Notes: generated from the letters alone by a model not told the origin. A DNA stretch of 64,000 bases from Thermincola carboxydiphila (GCA_016841045.1 JAENZX010000005.1:62001-126000); one strand, 5' to 3'; shown: positions 42,807-52,754, counted from the first letter of the stretch. Translations and numbers: made by a program.

Positions 42807-45800
42807 GTGGACTCCTGACCAGTCAGAGGCGATAACGGAACGCGGATGCAGCCTTCTAGTTTCCGCAGCTGCAGGTTCGGGTAAAACAGCAGTACTTGTT
42901 GAAAGAATTATCAAAAAGATAACAGATGAAGCCAACCCTGTTGACATTGACCGATTACTTGTGGTGACCTTTACTAAAGCAGCTGCAGCTGAAATGCGGG
43001 AACGAATAGGTGCTGCTATCAATAGGGAACTGAATAAAAATCCTGATTCAAGGCATCTGAACCGTCAGCTTACCCTTCTGAACCGGGCTTCGATCACCAC
43101 ACTTCACTCCTTTTGTCTGGATGTCTTAAAGCAGTATTTTTACAGTATAGACCTTGACCCGGGTTTTAGGGTTGCTGATGATGGAGAAGCTGCCCTATTG
43201 AGGCTGGAGGTGCTGGAAGAACTTTTTGAAGAGCTGTATTCTTCGGGTTCAGAAGAATTCCATGCCCTTGTAGATGCTTATGGCGGAAATAAGGATGATG
43301 TATTACTGCAGGATATTATCCTCAGGCTCCGTGATTTTGCCTCCAGCAACCCCTGGCCTGAGGTTTGGCTGCAGACTTTGGCTGAAGGTTACCGGCATCC
43401 GGAGGGGTTACCCCTGGAGGAATCAGACTGGGGTAGGGAAATACTGTCCTGGCTTGAACTGCACCTGAGTGGCTGTAGAGATAGACTTAATAAAGCCCTT
43501 AACCTTTCACAGGTGCCCGGAGGGCCTGATGTATATTGTGAGAATCTCATGGATGATATGCGGATAATAGACGATCTTTTAAATGCTGCCCGTATTTCCT
43601 GGGGGGAATTTTATCGTATAATAAATTCGGCTGAATTCACCAAGCTGAAATCCTGCCGAAGTAAAGATGTTGATGAAACATTAAAGAGCAGGGTTCAGTC
43701 TGCTAGGGATAAGGTAAAGAAAACTGTTAGCAGCATCAAATCAGATTTGTTTTCTCGTTCGCCGGAGGAACTTGTGTCTGATTTATATTGTCTTGCGCCG
43801 CTGGTTGAAGAGCTGTGTGAACTTGTGATTGAGTTTGGCAATAGATACAGTAACGCTAAAAATCAGAGAGGGCTAGTGGATTTTTCTGACCTTGAGCACT
43901 ACAGTCTCAGAATTTTGCTTGAGCAAGGCAGTAAGCCGGGAAAAGTAGTCCCTTCAGCTGTTGCCTGTGAACTCCGTGAATATTTTGAAGAAGTCTTTGT
44001 TGATGAATATCAGGACATCAATGAAGTTCAGGAAACAGTCCTTAGACTGGTCTCACGGGAAAAAAGCAGCTCCAACAGATTTATGGTGGGGGATGTAAAG
44101 CAGAGCATCTATGGGTTCCGCTTGGCTGACCCAACACTTTTTATGCAGAAATATACTGATTATCCTAGAGAAAAAGGGTTTCCAGAGCGAGGTATAGACC
44201 TAAGACAAAATTTCCGCAGCAGAGAAGAAATAATTGATGCCGCTAACTATATTTTTCGCCAGATAATGACTGTTGGGCTAAGTGGTATCAGCTATGATGA
44301 AAAGGCAGAACTGGTTTACGGGGCACAGTTTCCCACTGCAGCTGAAGGGATTTCATGTGGTGCGGGACCGGTGGAGGTTCATCTGCTGGACAAAAAGGGA
44401 AATGAGGATGGGTCTGAATCCATTTGGGAACAACCGGGTTTTGAACTGGAGGATGCTGAAACATCATTTACAAGTATGGGTGAAGTGGAAGAGCTTGATG
44501 CCCTGCAGAAGGAAGCGCGCCTGGTGGGAAATAGGATTGCCGAAATGGTACGAGGTCAGGGGGACGTGAATGGCGCTGAATTCTGTATCTTTGACAAAGC
44601 TATCGGGGAATACAGACCTGTTCGCTACGGGGATATTGTAGTTTTACTTAGGACAACACGTAATACAGCAAATGTTTTTATAGATGAATTCCGCAAACTG
44701 GGAATACCTGCGTATGCAGACCTGGGGACGGGGTACTTTGAGGCTGTTGAAGTTGATACAGTTATGTCACTCTTGAGAGTAATCGATAATCCGAGACAGG
44801 ATATCCCCCTTACTGCAGTACTTAGGTCGCCGATGGTTGGTTTGAACGCGGCGGAACTGGCGGCAGTGAGGCTCAGGAATGCAGGGGCAGAATATTACGA
44901 TTGTGTCAGAATATCTGCCGAACTGGGTGAAACCCCGGCAGATTTAAAAATCCGTAAGTTTCTGGAAGTATTAGAAAAATGGAGAACTATGGCAAGGCAG
45001 GGACCGCTGTCAGAGCTTATTTGGCAGCTTTACAATGAAACAGGCTACTACACATATGTTGGCGGAATGCCGAGTGGGAGTCAGCGCCAAGCTAACCTCC
45101 GTGCGCTGCACGACAAGGCTCGGCAGTACGAAGCAACAAGTTTTAGAGGTCTTTTCCGGTTTCTGCGTTTTATAGAGAAGTTTCGGGAGAGCGGCAGTGA
45201 CTTCGGAGCTGCCAGAGCACTGGGTGAAAGTGAAGATGTGGTCAGAATTATAAGTATTCATAAGAGTAAAGGTTTGGAATTTCCGGTTGTCATTACTGCA
45301 GGTCTGGGAAAGCAGTTTAACCTAAATGACCTTAGGGAAAAAGCGTTATTACAAAAGATTCTTGGACTCGGTTTGCCAGTGGTTGATCTAAACAATTGTT
45401 TAACTTACCAAACAGTTGCGCAGTTTGCCATTAAGAAGCGGCTTCACATGGACCTGTTGGCCGAAGAAATGAGAATTCTTTATGTTGCTCTAACCAGGGC
45501 GAAAGAGAAGTTAATTCTGGTGGGTACTGTCTCAGATTTGGTGAAAAATGTTTCCCGATGGTGTGAAATTGCCACTGGAGAGAAGCTGGAACTTCCCGAT
45601 TCTGCTTTGGCAGAAGCCAGGACTTTTCTGGATTGGATAGGTCCCGCCCTTGCCCGGCACCGGGACGGAACAATTCTATGGGAGATGGGAAGCGGTTCAT
45701 CAAGCCGCACAGGACCGATTTTTGATGACATATCTTGTTTTCAGGTCAAATTACATCAAGAGGTCACCCAGCTTGAAGTATGCTTTGAACAGGCAGCGGA

Positions 45801-46560
45801 TAGCAGAGAATGGCTTGAAGCAGTACGAAGGCTTGAGCCTATTCCAATAGAAACAGGAGTTGAAGCTATTGAAAGGATGCTTAACTGGCAGTATCCTTAC
45901 CAGAAAATAGTGGGCAGACCTGCCAAGGCTTCTGTGACAGAGCTTAAAAGAAGGTTTGCGTCAGAGGAGGATAACGTAAATCAGGTAATAAAACAACGTA
46001 ACTTTATATCACCAAGGCCGACTTTTCTCACCCGCTCTTCAGCTCTATCGCCGGCGGAACGGGGGTTAGCGATGCACCTTGTTATGCAGCATATCGAATT
46101 CCGGGAAGGTCTGACGGAAGACGAAATCAGAGAAGAAATCAGCCGTATGACTGCTGTAGAACTGCTTACACCTGAACAGGCCGCAGCTGTGGATACAGAT
46201 AAAATATTGGGATTTTTCAAATCGGATATTGGGAGAAGGGTTGTACGGGCCGATGTTGTTAGAAAAGAAATACCCTTTACTCTTGCGGTACCAGCAGACA
46301 GGATTTACGCCGAACTTGATGAAACCTGCGGAGAAAAGGTGCTCCTGCAGGGTGTAATAGACTGCCTCTTTGCCGAGGGTGATGGATACATACTGATTGA
46401 TTATAAAACTGACACCGGCCCGATAGAAGAAATCGTGAAAAACTACCAGGTCCAGTTAAATCTCTACGCAGAGGCCGTAGAAACCATTCTCAAAAAGCCG
46501 GTTAGGGAGAAGTACCTGTATCTCTTCCACTATGGTCAGGCAGTGAGGTGCAAATTTTAA
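42793..46560 (+). CDS. addA: ATP-dependent helicase/nuclease subunit A (AddA)
   Basis: 1255 aa, UvrD/Rep superfamily 1A helicase fused to a nuclease. VSAAAGSGKTAVLVERI is Walker A, VVTFTKAAAAEMRERI motif Ia, EVFVDEYQDINEVQE motif II, VGDVKQSIYGFR motif III, IHKSKGLEFPVV motif V and LYVALTRAKEKLIL motif VI. The C-terminal nuclease carries DYKTDTGPIEEI (DxK). The ATG at 42793 follows GGGGGTG. It is the motor and second nuclease of AddAB, cotranscribed with addB. Confidence 0.96.
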   Translation: MTGPRWTPDQSEAITERGCSLLVSAAAGSGKTAVLVERIIKKITDEANPVDIDRLLVVTFTKAAAAEMRERIGAAINRELNKNPDSRHLNRQLTLLNRASITTLHSFCLDVLKQYFYSIDLDPGFRVADDGEAALLRLEVLEELFEELYSSGSEEFHALVDAYGGNKDDVLLQDIILRLRDFASSNPWPEVWLQTLAEGYRHPEGLPLEESDWGREILSWLELHLSGCRDRLNKALNLSQVPGGPDVYCENLMDDMRIIDDLLNAARISWGEFYRIINSAEFTKLKSCRSKDVDETLKSRVQSARDKVKKTVSSIKSDLFSRSPEELVSDLYCLAPLVEELCELVIEFGNRYSNAKNQRGLVDFSDLEHYSLRILLEQGSKPGKVVPSAVACELREYFEEVFVDEYQDINEVQETVLRLVSREKSSSNRFMVGDVKQSIYGFRLADPTLFMQKYTDYPREKGFPERGIDLRQNFRSREEIIDAANYIFRQIMTVGLSGISYDEKAELVYGAQFPTAAEGISCGAGPVEVHLLDKKGNEDGSESIWEQPGFELEDAETSFTSMGEVEELDALQKEARLVGNRIAEMVRGQGDVNGAEFCIFDKAIGEYRPVRYGDIVVLLRTTRNTANVFIDEFRKLGIPAYADLGTGYFEAVEVDTVMSLLRVIDNPRQDIPLTAVLRSPMVGLNAAELAAVRLRNAGAEYYDCVRISAELGETPADLKIRKFLEVLEKWRTMARQGPLSELIWQLYNETGYYTYVGGMPSGSQRQANLRALHDKARQYEATSFRGLFRFLRFIEKFRESGSDFGAARALGESEDVVRIISIHKSKGLEFPVVITAGLGKQFNLNDLREKALLQKILGLGLPVVDLNNCLTYQTVAQFAIKKRLHMDLLAEEMRILYVALTRAKEKLILVGTVSDLVKNVSRWCEIATGEKLELPDSALAEARTFLDWIGPALARHRDGTILWEMGSGSSSRTGPIFDDISCFQVKLHQEVTQLEVCFEQAADSREWLEAVRRLEPIPIETGVEAIERMLNWQYPYQKIVGRPAKASVTELKRRFASEEDNVNQVIKQRNFISPRPTFLTRSSALSPAERGLAMHLVMQHIEFREGLTEDEIREEISRMTAVELLTPEQAAAVDTDKILGFFKSDIGRRVVRADVVRKEIPFTLAVPADRIYAELDETCGEKVLLQGVIDCLFAEGDGYILIDYKTDTGPIEEIVKNYQVQLNLYAEAVETILKKPVREKYLYLFHYGQAVRCKF

Positions 46561-46631
46561 CCGAATAATGATAAAGGAATTTTTGCTCCAGTTACAGAAA
46601 TGGGAAAATATGTGTGTCAAGAGGAGGGTTT

Positions 46632-47756
46632 ATGGTGGGATTAAAAATATTACATACCGGTGACTTACATATTGGAATGAAATTTAACAGCTATCCAGAA
46701 TTGATTAGGGACCAACTCATAAAAGCTAGATTTAATGTTTTGCAAACTTTAGTTAATAAGGCCAATAATGAACAATGTAATATTTTGGCTGTGGCTGGAG
46801 ACTTATTTGATAAGATAACTGTTCCCAAAAAAGATATTGAAAAAGCTCTTTCAATTTTAGAAGGTTTTGCAGGTGATTGTATATTAATTCTCCCAGGTAA
46901 TCATGATTATGATAATGGCATGGTAGAGCTGTGGGATTTTTTTAAAAAGAAGCATTCAGACAAAGTAATACTTATTAATGAAAATAGGGTGTATTCATTA
47001 GAATCACATGATTTGGATGTGGCAATATATCCCGCTGGGTGCAATAGAAAACACAGTAAACAAAACAATCTTGGTTGGATAAAAGAAATTTCTAAACAGC
47101 CAGAGGCTAAATGGCACATTGGGCTTGCCCATGGAGCTTTGGAAGGGGTATCCCCTGACATGAGCCAGCAATACTTCTTCATGACTACTAGAGAATTGGA
47201 GGAGTTGCCTATTGACATTTGGTTATTAGGGCATACCCATGCCCCATATCCTGCTCAATCATCTGTGACAGGAAATAAAATTTTTAATGCTGGCTCACCT
47301 GAACCAGATGGCATGGACTGCACACATTCTGGTCACGCCTGGCTTCTAGAGATTGATGAAAAGAAAAATGTTACTGCAGAGTTAATTAATTCAGGCACTT
47401 ATCGGTTTATTGACACCACCGCAATGATTGAAGATGGTAGTTCTTTTGAGTCAATTAAAAGGCGGTGCTTAAAAGACGGTGCTGATACAACTCTATTGCG
47501 TCTAAAACTAAAAGGCAGGATTGACCAAGATTTATTTAGACAAAAAGAGTCTTTTTACAAAGAATTAGAAAGTAAACTTGCATACCTTAAGATAGATGAC
47601 ACTGAGTTGGGAGTTAAAATTACAGGGGATATAATTGATAGTGAATTCACTTCTGGCTCATTCCCACACCAATTTTTAAATGAGCTGTTTAGCGACGGAG
47701 ATGAAGACGCACTTCAGATTGCTTACGAATTGATTCAGGGGGTTAAAGCAATATGA
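46632..47756 (+). CDS. SbcD/YhaO-like metallophosphoesterase (DNA repair nuclease)
   Basis: 374 aa. The Mre11/SbcD phosphoesterase motifs are complete: DLHIG, GDLFD, GNHDYD, GLAHG and GHTHAP, all of which supply di-Mn ligands. Such proteins are exo/endonucleases acting with an SMC-like ATPase, encoded directly next (4-nt ATGA overlap). The ATG at 46632 follows GAGGAGG. The gene pair is visibly more A/T-rich in third positions than addAB upstream, which may indicate a different history. YhaO of Bacillus is the closest named relative I can suggest. Confidence 0.87.
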   Translation: MVGLKILHTGDLHIGMKFNSYPELIRDQLIKARFNVLQTLVNKANNEQCNILAVAGDLFDKITVPKKDIEKALSILEGFAGDCILILPGNHDYDNGMVELWDFFKKKHSDKVILINENRVYSLESHDLDVAIYPAGCNRKHSKQNNLGWIKEISKQPEAKWHIGLAHGALEGVSPDMSQQYFFMTTRELEELPIDIWLLGHTHAPYPAQSSVTGNKIFNAGSPEPDGMDCTHSGHAWLLEIDEKKNVTAELINSGTYRFIDTTAMIEDGSSFESIKRRCLKDGADTTLLRLKLKGRIDQDLFRQKESFYKELESKLAYLKIDDTELGVKITGDIIDSEFTSGSFPHQFLNELFSDGDEDALQIAYELIQGVKAI

Positions 47757-50170
47757 AAATAAAAAATTTTAAGTGTAACAACTTTGGTGGAGTTATAAGT
47801 CAGGATATTAGCTTTTCCGATGGCTTAAACGTTATAGTTGGTCCTAATGAAGCTGGTAAAAGCACTATAGTAGAAGGTTTACATGCAACATTATTTAGAA
47901 AACCAAGACTTAAGAAAAGCAGTAACGCAGACAATGAATTTCTTAAAAGGTTTAGACCATATCCAAATGGAGATTCAATGTCTGGAAGTATTTCTTTTGA
48001 TATTAGTGGTATGAAATATGAAATTAGTAAAGGGTGGGGAGCATCAAAATCGGTTGCCCTAACTCTGGATGGGCAGGTTATAAAAGATGAAGATACCGTT
48101 AATGAAAAGCTTAAGGAGCTTTTAAAGTACGGAGAAAACACTTACAATAATATTGTTTTTGCAAAACAAAAAGATATCAAGGAAGCCATTGAAAGGATTA
48201 ACAAGGATGAAGAGACCTCTAGTGTAGTCGGTGATTTGTTGCGGAAGGCAATTATGGCTTTAGACGGGGTTTCGTTAGAAAAACTTAAGAAGAAGATTGA
48301 CGAAGAATTTGATTTGCTTCAAAGAAGATGGGATATTACAAACAATAGACCTGAAGGTAATAAAGGAATTGATAACCGATGGAAGATCGGTGTTGGCGAA
48401 GTATTAGAGAAGTTCTATGAAAAGGAAGAATTATTGCGTAACATGAAGTACGCCCAAAAATTAGAGGACGAATATTCGGCCATAGTTCAAGAAGTAAAAG
48501 ATGTTGAAGGAAAGAAAAATTCGGTAAGAGATGAGATTAACAAATATAAAAGAATAGAGGGAGATATTTTACAGAGAGCTATCCTTGAGCCTAAACTTGA
48601 AACGTTAAGAAAGGACATAGCAGCCTTACGGGAAATCAATAAGGAATACCCAGTCAAGGAAGTCGCATTAAAAACCAAAGCAGAGGAATTGACCAAACTT
48701 GACAAAGACATAGAAGAACTAAAACAGGAATTAACACTTGCTCAAAAGGTGAAAGAAGCAAGCGCCGCTAAGGATTTGCTTTTAAAGGTTGAAAGGATTG
48801 AAAGTGTAATTGGCGAAAAAACTAATGAGAAAAATAAACTTGCAGCAATTCAAGATGCTGATATTAAGAGAATTGAAGAATTACAACGTAAGATGGATAA
48901 TGCTAAATCTGCAATGGAAGCTGGGACGCTTCTTGGCAAGTTAAACAAATCGGACAGGCAAATATTTATTACCAGAGGGCTGGAAGATAAAGAAGAAATA
49001 AGTACAGGTACTGATTTTTCGGCAAGTGGGTATTTAAAAATCGAAGTAGATTCCTGTGTGGAGCTTGAAATTAAGGCAGGAGAAATTGATTTTGAAGAGT
49101 TGAAAAATATATTTAACCAAGCTAAAGCAGAGTTAGATGGGTATTTCAAAAAGTTCAATGTTTCTGAGATAGCCGAAGCTAAGTTAAAGCATCGTTTATT
49201 CAAACAATTGACCGATGAGATAGAAAAGTATCAATCTCAAATTAAATTACTGCTTGGTGATAAGAACCTTGAGGATTTGAAAAGACAAGTTAGCGAGACC
49301 CAGGATATAAAGGCCCGAACAGTCGAAGAGATAAACCAGGCAAAAGAAAAGGCTAATAAACAAATCATTCAAATATCTGCCGAGATAGCTTCTCTAAAAA
49401 GTACTCTTGAAGGATGGATGAAAAAATACGGTGATTTGGATAAAGTAATAGACACACTTGCCCTTTCATTGAAAGAAATTAGTGAAGTTGAAAAAATAAT
49501 TGAAAACCTGGCAAAACTCCCTGATGGTTTTGAAACAGCGAAGGATTTTCAAGAGCATCTCGCTAAACTGAGAAGTAATCTTGAAAAAACTGTTGACTTC
49601 GAAAATGCTCTCAAAGAGAAATATCACGAGGTAAGCGGGAGGCTGCCAGAGTTCTCATATGAGGAATTGCGGCCTATATACAAAGAAGCAGAAGAAAAAT
49701 TTCAAAAGCGTCTTGCACGTCTAAACCGTCTTTTCAAAATAAAGCAGGTTTTTGAAAGGAAACTTTCTGAGATGGATAAAGGTTCTTTTGAACCATTAGC
49801 TAAAACGTTTAGCAAATATCTTTCCATAATAACTCTTGGAAGTTACCACGGCGGCGAAATCAATGATTCGCTCCTGGTCAATGTTGTAAAGAACAATAAT
49901 AAGAAATTACCACTTGATTTACTGTCTGCCGGGACTTACGATTGCGTTTTACTTGCAATTAGGCTTTCACTCCTTGATTATCTATTTGGAGGGAAGGACG
50001 GGTTGGTAGTCTTAGATGATTGCCTTGTGAATTTAGACCCAAAACGTAAAGAAAAAGCAGTAGAATTAATCAAAGAGTTTGCAAAGAATAATCAAGTTAT
50101 TTTCACAACTTGTGACCCTGGAACAGCAGCTCTTTTAGGAGGAAATATTATAACGTTACAAGCATCATAG
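47753..50170 (+). CDS. SMC/YhaN-like ATPase partner of the SbcD-like nuclease
   Basis: 805 aa. The N-terminus GLNVIVGPNEAGKSTIVEGL is Walker A, residues about 220-345 and 450-680 are coiled coil, and the C-terminus has LLSAGTYDCVLLAIRLSLLD (signature) and VVLDDCLVNLDPKR (Walker B and D-loop). The DD pair with xVN-D is as in YhaN proteins. No CxxC zinc hook is present anywhere; instead the middle (about 415-450) is a non-coiled insert rich in beta-type residues. It should open or bridge DNA ends for the nuclease. Shorter than SbcC (about 1000 aa). Confidence 0.85.
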   Translation: MKIKNFKCNNFGGVISQDISFSDGLNVIVGPNEAGKSTIVEGLHATLFRKPRLKKSSNADNEFLKRFRPYPNGDSMSGSISFDISGMKYEISKGWGASKSVALTLDGQVIKDEDTVNEKLKELLKYGENTYNNIVFAKQKDIKEAIERINKDEETSSVVGDLLRKAIMALDGVSLEKLKKKIDEEFDLLQRRWDITNNRPEGNKGIDNRWKIGVGEVLEKFYEKEELLRNMKYAQKLEDEYSAIVQEVKDVEGKKNSVRDEINKYKRIEGDILQRAILEPKLETLRKDIAALREINKEYPVKEVALKTKAEELTKLDKDIEELKQELTLAQKVKEASAAKDLLLKVERIESVIGEKTNEKNKLAAIQDADIKRIEELQRKMDNAKSAMEAGTLLGKLNKSDRQIFITRGLEDKEEISTGTDFSASGYLKIEVDSCVELEIKAGEIDFEELKNIFNQAKAELDGYFKKFNVSEIAEAKLKHRLFKQLTDEIEKYQSQIKLLLGDKNLEDLKRQVSETQDIKARTVEEINQAKEKANKQIIQISAEIASLKSTLEGWMKKYGDLDKVIDTLALSLKEISEVEKIIENLAKLPDGFETAKDFQEHLAKLRSNLEKTVDFENALKEKYHEVSGRLPEFSYEELRPIYKEAEEKFQKRLARLNRLFKIKQVFERKLSEMDKGSFEPLAKTFSKYLSIITLGSYHGGEINDSLLVNVVKNNNKKLPLDLLSAGTYDCVLLAIRLSLLDYLFGGKDGLVVLDDCLVNLDPKRKEKAVELIKEFAKNNQVIFTTCDPGTAALLGGNIITLQAS

Positions 50171-50198
50171 GGTTTGCATACGCAAACATATATTTAAA

Positions 50199-50226
50199 AA
50201 AGGAACAATGAGGTTCCTTTTTTTTG
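50199..50226 (+). terminator. Terminator after the SbcD/YhaN-like pair
   Basis: AAGGAAC pairs with GTTCCTT around AATGAG, followed by a run of seven T. A second hairpin (50251-50258 with 50265-50272) lies 25 bp further on. Confidence 0.85.
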
Positions 50227-50340
50227 CAAATCAGTTTTGGCTGAAATAAGAAGTCCACATAAAAGTGGATTTCTTCTGTTAGAGAAGTTTTAAGATTGTA
50301 ATCCCTTCTTTAAAGGGTGTTTTTTGTAATTAATAAAAAA

Positions 50341-50381
50341 TTAACATTTCTATTGCTGAGAGTTAACACTGACACGTTACA
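50341..50381 (+). promoter_or_regulatory. Possible Pho box upstream of phoP
   Basis: TTAACA at 50341 and at 50363 are exactly two 11-bp periods apart; a looser GTTACA follows near 50376. This would fit PhoP autoregulation but only two repeats are perfect. Confidence 0.45.
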
Positions 50382-50424
50382 ATCATATTGGACAAGAACA
50401 TTCAACATAACAGGAGAGAAAATT

Positions 50425-51126
50425 ATGCCTAAAATCCTGGTGGTAGATGATGAAAAAAGTATTGTTGAGCTTATCAGGTTTAATCTGGCCAAAGAGAAAT
50501 GGGATATTGAAATTGCTTTGGACGGAAGGACAGCAATCGAACTTGCCAAGCAAATCTTACCCGACGTAATTATATTAGACATTATGCTGCCAGAAATAGA
50601 CGGTCTTGAGGTATGCAGGAGGTTGAAAGCAAACGAGAAGACTGAAGCTATTCCTATTATCATGCTGAGTGCCAAAGGTGAAGAACTAGACAGGATACTG
50701 GGTTTGGAAATAGGAGCAGACGATTATATGGTAAAACCATTCAGCCCGCGCGAATTAATTGCAAGAATTAAAGCCAGGCTTAGAATTAAGTACCAGGTTA
50801 AGGAACAAGTACCGGAAGATATAAAAGAGATCAAAGTGGGTCAACTAATAATTAATCCTCAGAAATTTGAGGTATCACTAAACGGTGTTAAAAAAATTTT
50901 AACCCTTAAAGAGTTTGAACTGCTGAAATTACTTGCGGCCAACAGAGGAAGGGTTTTCACCAGAGAATTTTTACTAAATTCAGTCTGGGGTTATGATTAC
51001 CTGGAAGAAACAAGGACTGTAGATGTACATGTGAGGCACTTGAGACAAAAAATAGAAGAGGACCCTGATAACCCAAAACTAATTGAAACAGTCCGAGGAG
51101 TAGGTTACCGGTTCAGAGATGTATAG
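50425..51126 (+). CDS. phoP: PhoP/PhoB-like response regulator
   Basis: 233 aa OmpR-family regulator. The receiver domain shows KILVVDDEKS (acidic pocket), DVIILDIMLPEIDG (phospho-Asp near 52), MLSAKG (switch Ser) and VKPFSP (Lys). The C-terminal winged helix has LTLKEFELLKLLAANRGRVFTRE and RTVDVHVRHLRQKIEEDPDN. These match PhoP of phosphate signalling. The ATG at 50425 follows CAGGAGAG by 7 nt. No histidine kinase gene is adjacent, which is unusual for phoP. It is a plausible activator of the pstS Pho box at 11384. Confidence 0.88.
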   Translation: MPKILVVDDEKSIVELIRFNLAKEKWDIEIALDGRTAIELAKQILPDVIILDIMLPEIDGLEVCRRLKANEKTEAIPIIMLSAKGEELDRILGLEIGADDYMVKPFSPRELIARIKARLRIKYQVKEQVPEDIKEIKVGQLIINPQKFEVSLNGVKKILTLKEFELLKLLAANRGRVFTREFLLNSVWGYDYLEETRTVDVHVRHLRQKIEEDPDNPKLIETVRGVGYRFRDV

Positions 51127-51150
51127 TAAGCCTTAGTTGCTTACTATTTT
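51123..51150 (+). terminator. Terminator overlapping the phoP stop codon
   Basis: ATAGTAAGC (51123-51131) pairs perfectly with GCTTACTAT (51139-51147), followed by seven T residues. The stem includes the stop codon. Confidence 0.9.
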
Positions 51151-51290
51151 TTTCTCTGAGAAATTGCCCGGGCAAAATTTAAAATTCGTTTTTCAAAGAG
51201 TTAGCAGCTGGTTAATATTTTCTTAAACTTGGGAGAGTACAATATTTTCAGGATATTATTAAGTAGTTAGTAGAAAGGGGATAAAGAAAA

Positions 51291-51947
51291 ATGAATTTGC
51301 TTCAAGGACTATTGTTTGATCTTGATGGTACTTTAATGGATAGCAGGCAGGCGGTTGTTGAAGCTGTTTTAAAAACAGCAGAGTATTTTGCACCGGGGAA
51401 ATGTTGTATGGCCGATATCAAAGCAAGGTTTGGTGAGACGTGGGACAGTTTCGCAAGCTTTCTGGGGTGCACGGATAAAGAGACAATAACAAAAACCTAC
51501 ACCCAGTTTATTAAGGATAATTATGAAAATTCAATCGCCCCTTTCCCCGGGATAACAGAGAACCTGATTCTGCTTAGAGAGGCAGGATATAAGTTGGCGA
51601 TAGTTACTAATAACTTACGGCACCTTACATTGCGGGGGTTAAGGTTGAATGAGATTGAGTCATTATTTGACGTTATAGTGACCATTGATGATGTGGAAAA
51701 TGGAAAGCCGCATCCGGAACCGGTGGAGATGGCATATCGAAAGCTTAAAATGAATAAAAGGGAAGTTATGATGATAGGTGACTCGATGTATGATGTCAGG
51801 GCAGCTTATGCTGCAGGTGTTGAATGTGCCGTAATTGACTGGTATAAGTCGTATAATAAATCTCAATGGCTGCCTGACTATTATTTTTACAATATAGATG
51901 AATTAATGGAAATGTTGACTTATTCTCAAAAAAGAAAAGCTGTATGA
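51291..51947 (+). CDS. HAD superfamily hydrolase (phosphoglycolate phosphatase/PpaX-like)
   Basis: 218 aa. HAD motif I LFDLDGTLMDS, motif II VTNN, motif III Lys in GKPHPEPVEMAYRKL and motif IV MIGDSMYDVRAA are complete, with a helical cap (residues 18-85). It probably dephosphorylates a small metabolite such as phosphoglycolate or pyrophosphate. AAAGGGG lies upstream of the ATG. Monocistronic. Exact substrate unknown. Confidence 0.88.
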   Translation: MNLLQGLLFDLDGTLMDSRQAVVEAVLKTAEYFAPGKCCMADIKARFGETWDSFASFLGCTDKETITKTYTQFIKDNYENSIAPFPGITENLILLREAGYKLAIVTNNLRHLTLRGLRLNEIESLFDVIVTIDDVENGKPHPEPVEMAYRKLKMNKREVMMIGDSMYDVRAAYAAGVECAVIDWYKSYNKSQWLPDYYFYNIDELMEMLTYSQKRKAV

Positions 51948-51960
51948 AGTTCTCCTCATT

Positions 51961-51985
51961 AGGCCCCCCGAGGGTCTTTTTTTAT
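51961..51985 (+). terminator. Terminator after the HAD gene
   Basis: AGGCCC (51961-51966) pairs with GGGTCT (51972-51977, one G-U pair) with a short loop, followed by seven T residues. Confidence 0.6.
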
Positions 51986-52073
51986 TGAAAAAAGTTGAAT
52001 TGGTTAAAAGTTTCAAATGCAACGTTACATAGTTTTATAATTTTGTTTCCCAAAGTAATCGAAATATCCCTGT

Positions 52074-52382
52074 TTGGGCGGATACAAGTTTTTCTATCTT
52101 GATTGGGATTTAATTCTATACAAATGTGCATCTCTCAAAGAAAATTATGGTTCTCTGCTGGAACTTGGTAACAGAGAATTTACTTATTCAGAATGTGATC
52201 TCTGTCACTGGCAATGTTTTAAGGATCCGAGGATCTATTATTATCCTCTTATACAAATGGAACAAATTGCGGTAAACCTTAAGAGAGGCAGGTTTGGTCA
52301 AGTATTAGGGGTTTTAGACCGTCGGAATTTAGAGTCACTGTCAGCATGGGCAGATTTAGCTGTCAACAGGTTTTATGCTTAG
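52074..52382 (+). pseudogene. Remnant of a Cys-rich (probably radical SAM-type) protein C-terminus
   Basis: A 102-codon frame without a credible ribosome binding site. The segment YKCASLKENYGSLLELG and ECDLCHWQCFKDPRIYYYP resembles the C-terminal, Cys-rich part of radical SAM/SPASM proteins, but no N-terminal domain or CxxxCxxC motif is present upstream. It runs directly into a fragment of another gene in a different frame. I read both as decayed remains of a surface-polysaccharide or modification cluster. Confidence 0.4.
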
Positions 52383-52639
52383 AGGTAAAAGGAGATATTA
52401 ATGAATCAGTTGTTGAGCTTACAAGAGTACTCACCGGAGGTGAAGTTGTAGTAGTCAAAAGCACAGTTCCTGTTGGGACTGCTGAACGAATCCAAAGTCT
52501 GTTTGATAACGATTTTAATGCTAATTCACGCATTTTTAAAGCTATATGCCCGGAGTTTTTACGCGAGGGTACTTCGGTAAAAGACTTTTTAGAGCCCAGC
52601 AGGATTGTCATTTACATAGCTGGCTGCCAGAATTTCTAG
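52346..52639 (+). pseudogene. Fragment of a UDP-glucose/nucleotide-sugar 6-dehydrogenase
   Basis: Only about 75 residues resemble the family: NESVVELTRVLTGGEVVVVKSTVPVGTAERIQSLF followed by CPEFLREGTSVKDFLEPSRIVI, i.e. the middle of the NAD-binding half (STVPVGT; PEFLREG). The N-terminal GxGxxG and the catalytic-Cys domain are absent, and a stop follows at 52637. This is a gene remnant beside another remnant; an intact relative is encoded at 7227-8546. Confidence 0.7.
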
Positions 52640-52717
52640 CATAGGCTCTTCAATAAACTCATGGGATGAACTGATAAATGTGAAGGCGGTTGCAGAATAA
52701 ATAGGTAATCAATTAAA

Positions 52718-52754
52718 AGTAAGGGGCGGCTGAATATTCCAGCCGCCCCTTACT
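52718..52754. terminator. Perfect 15-bp hairpin downstream of the decayed region
   Basis: AGTAAGGGGCGGCTG (52718-52732) pairs perfectly with CAGCCGCCCCTTACT (52740-52754), 7-nt loop. No long T-run follows, so it may be a bidirectional terminator or a REP-like palindrome. The rest of 52640-52912 shows no gene. Confidence 0.6.

Noticed and set aside
49995-50040. Loss of the catalytic Glu in the YhaN-like ATPase (LDDCLVNLD instead of LDE)
   Set aside because: As I recall the family, YhaN-type ATPases normally have DD followed by xVN-D, so this is not an anomaly.
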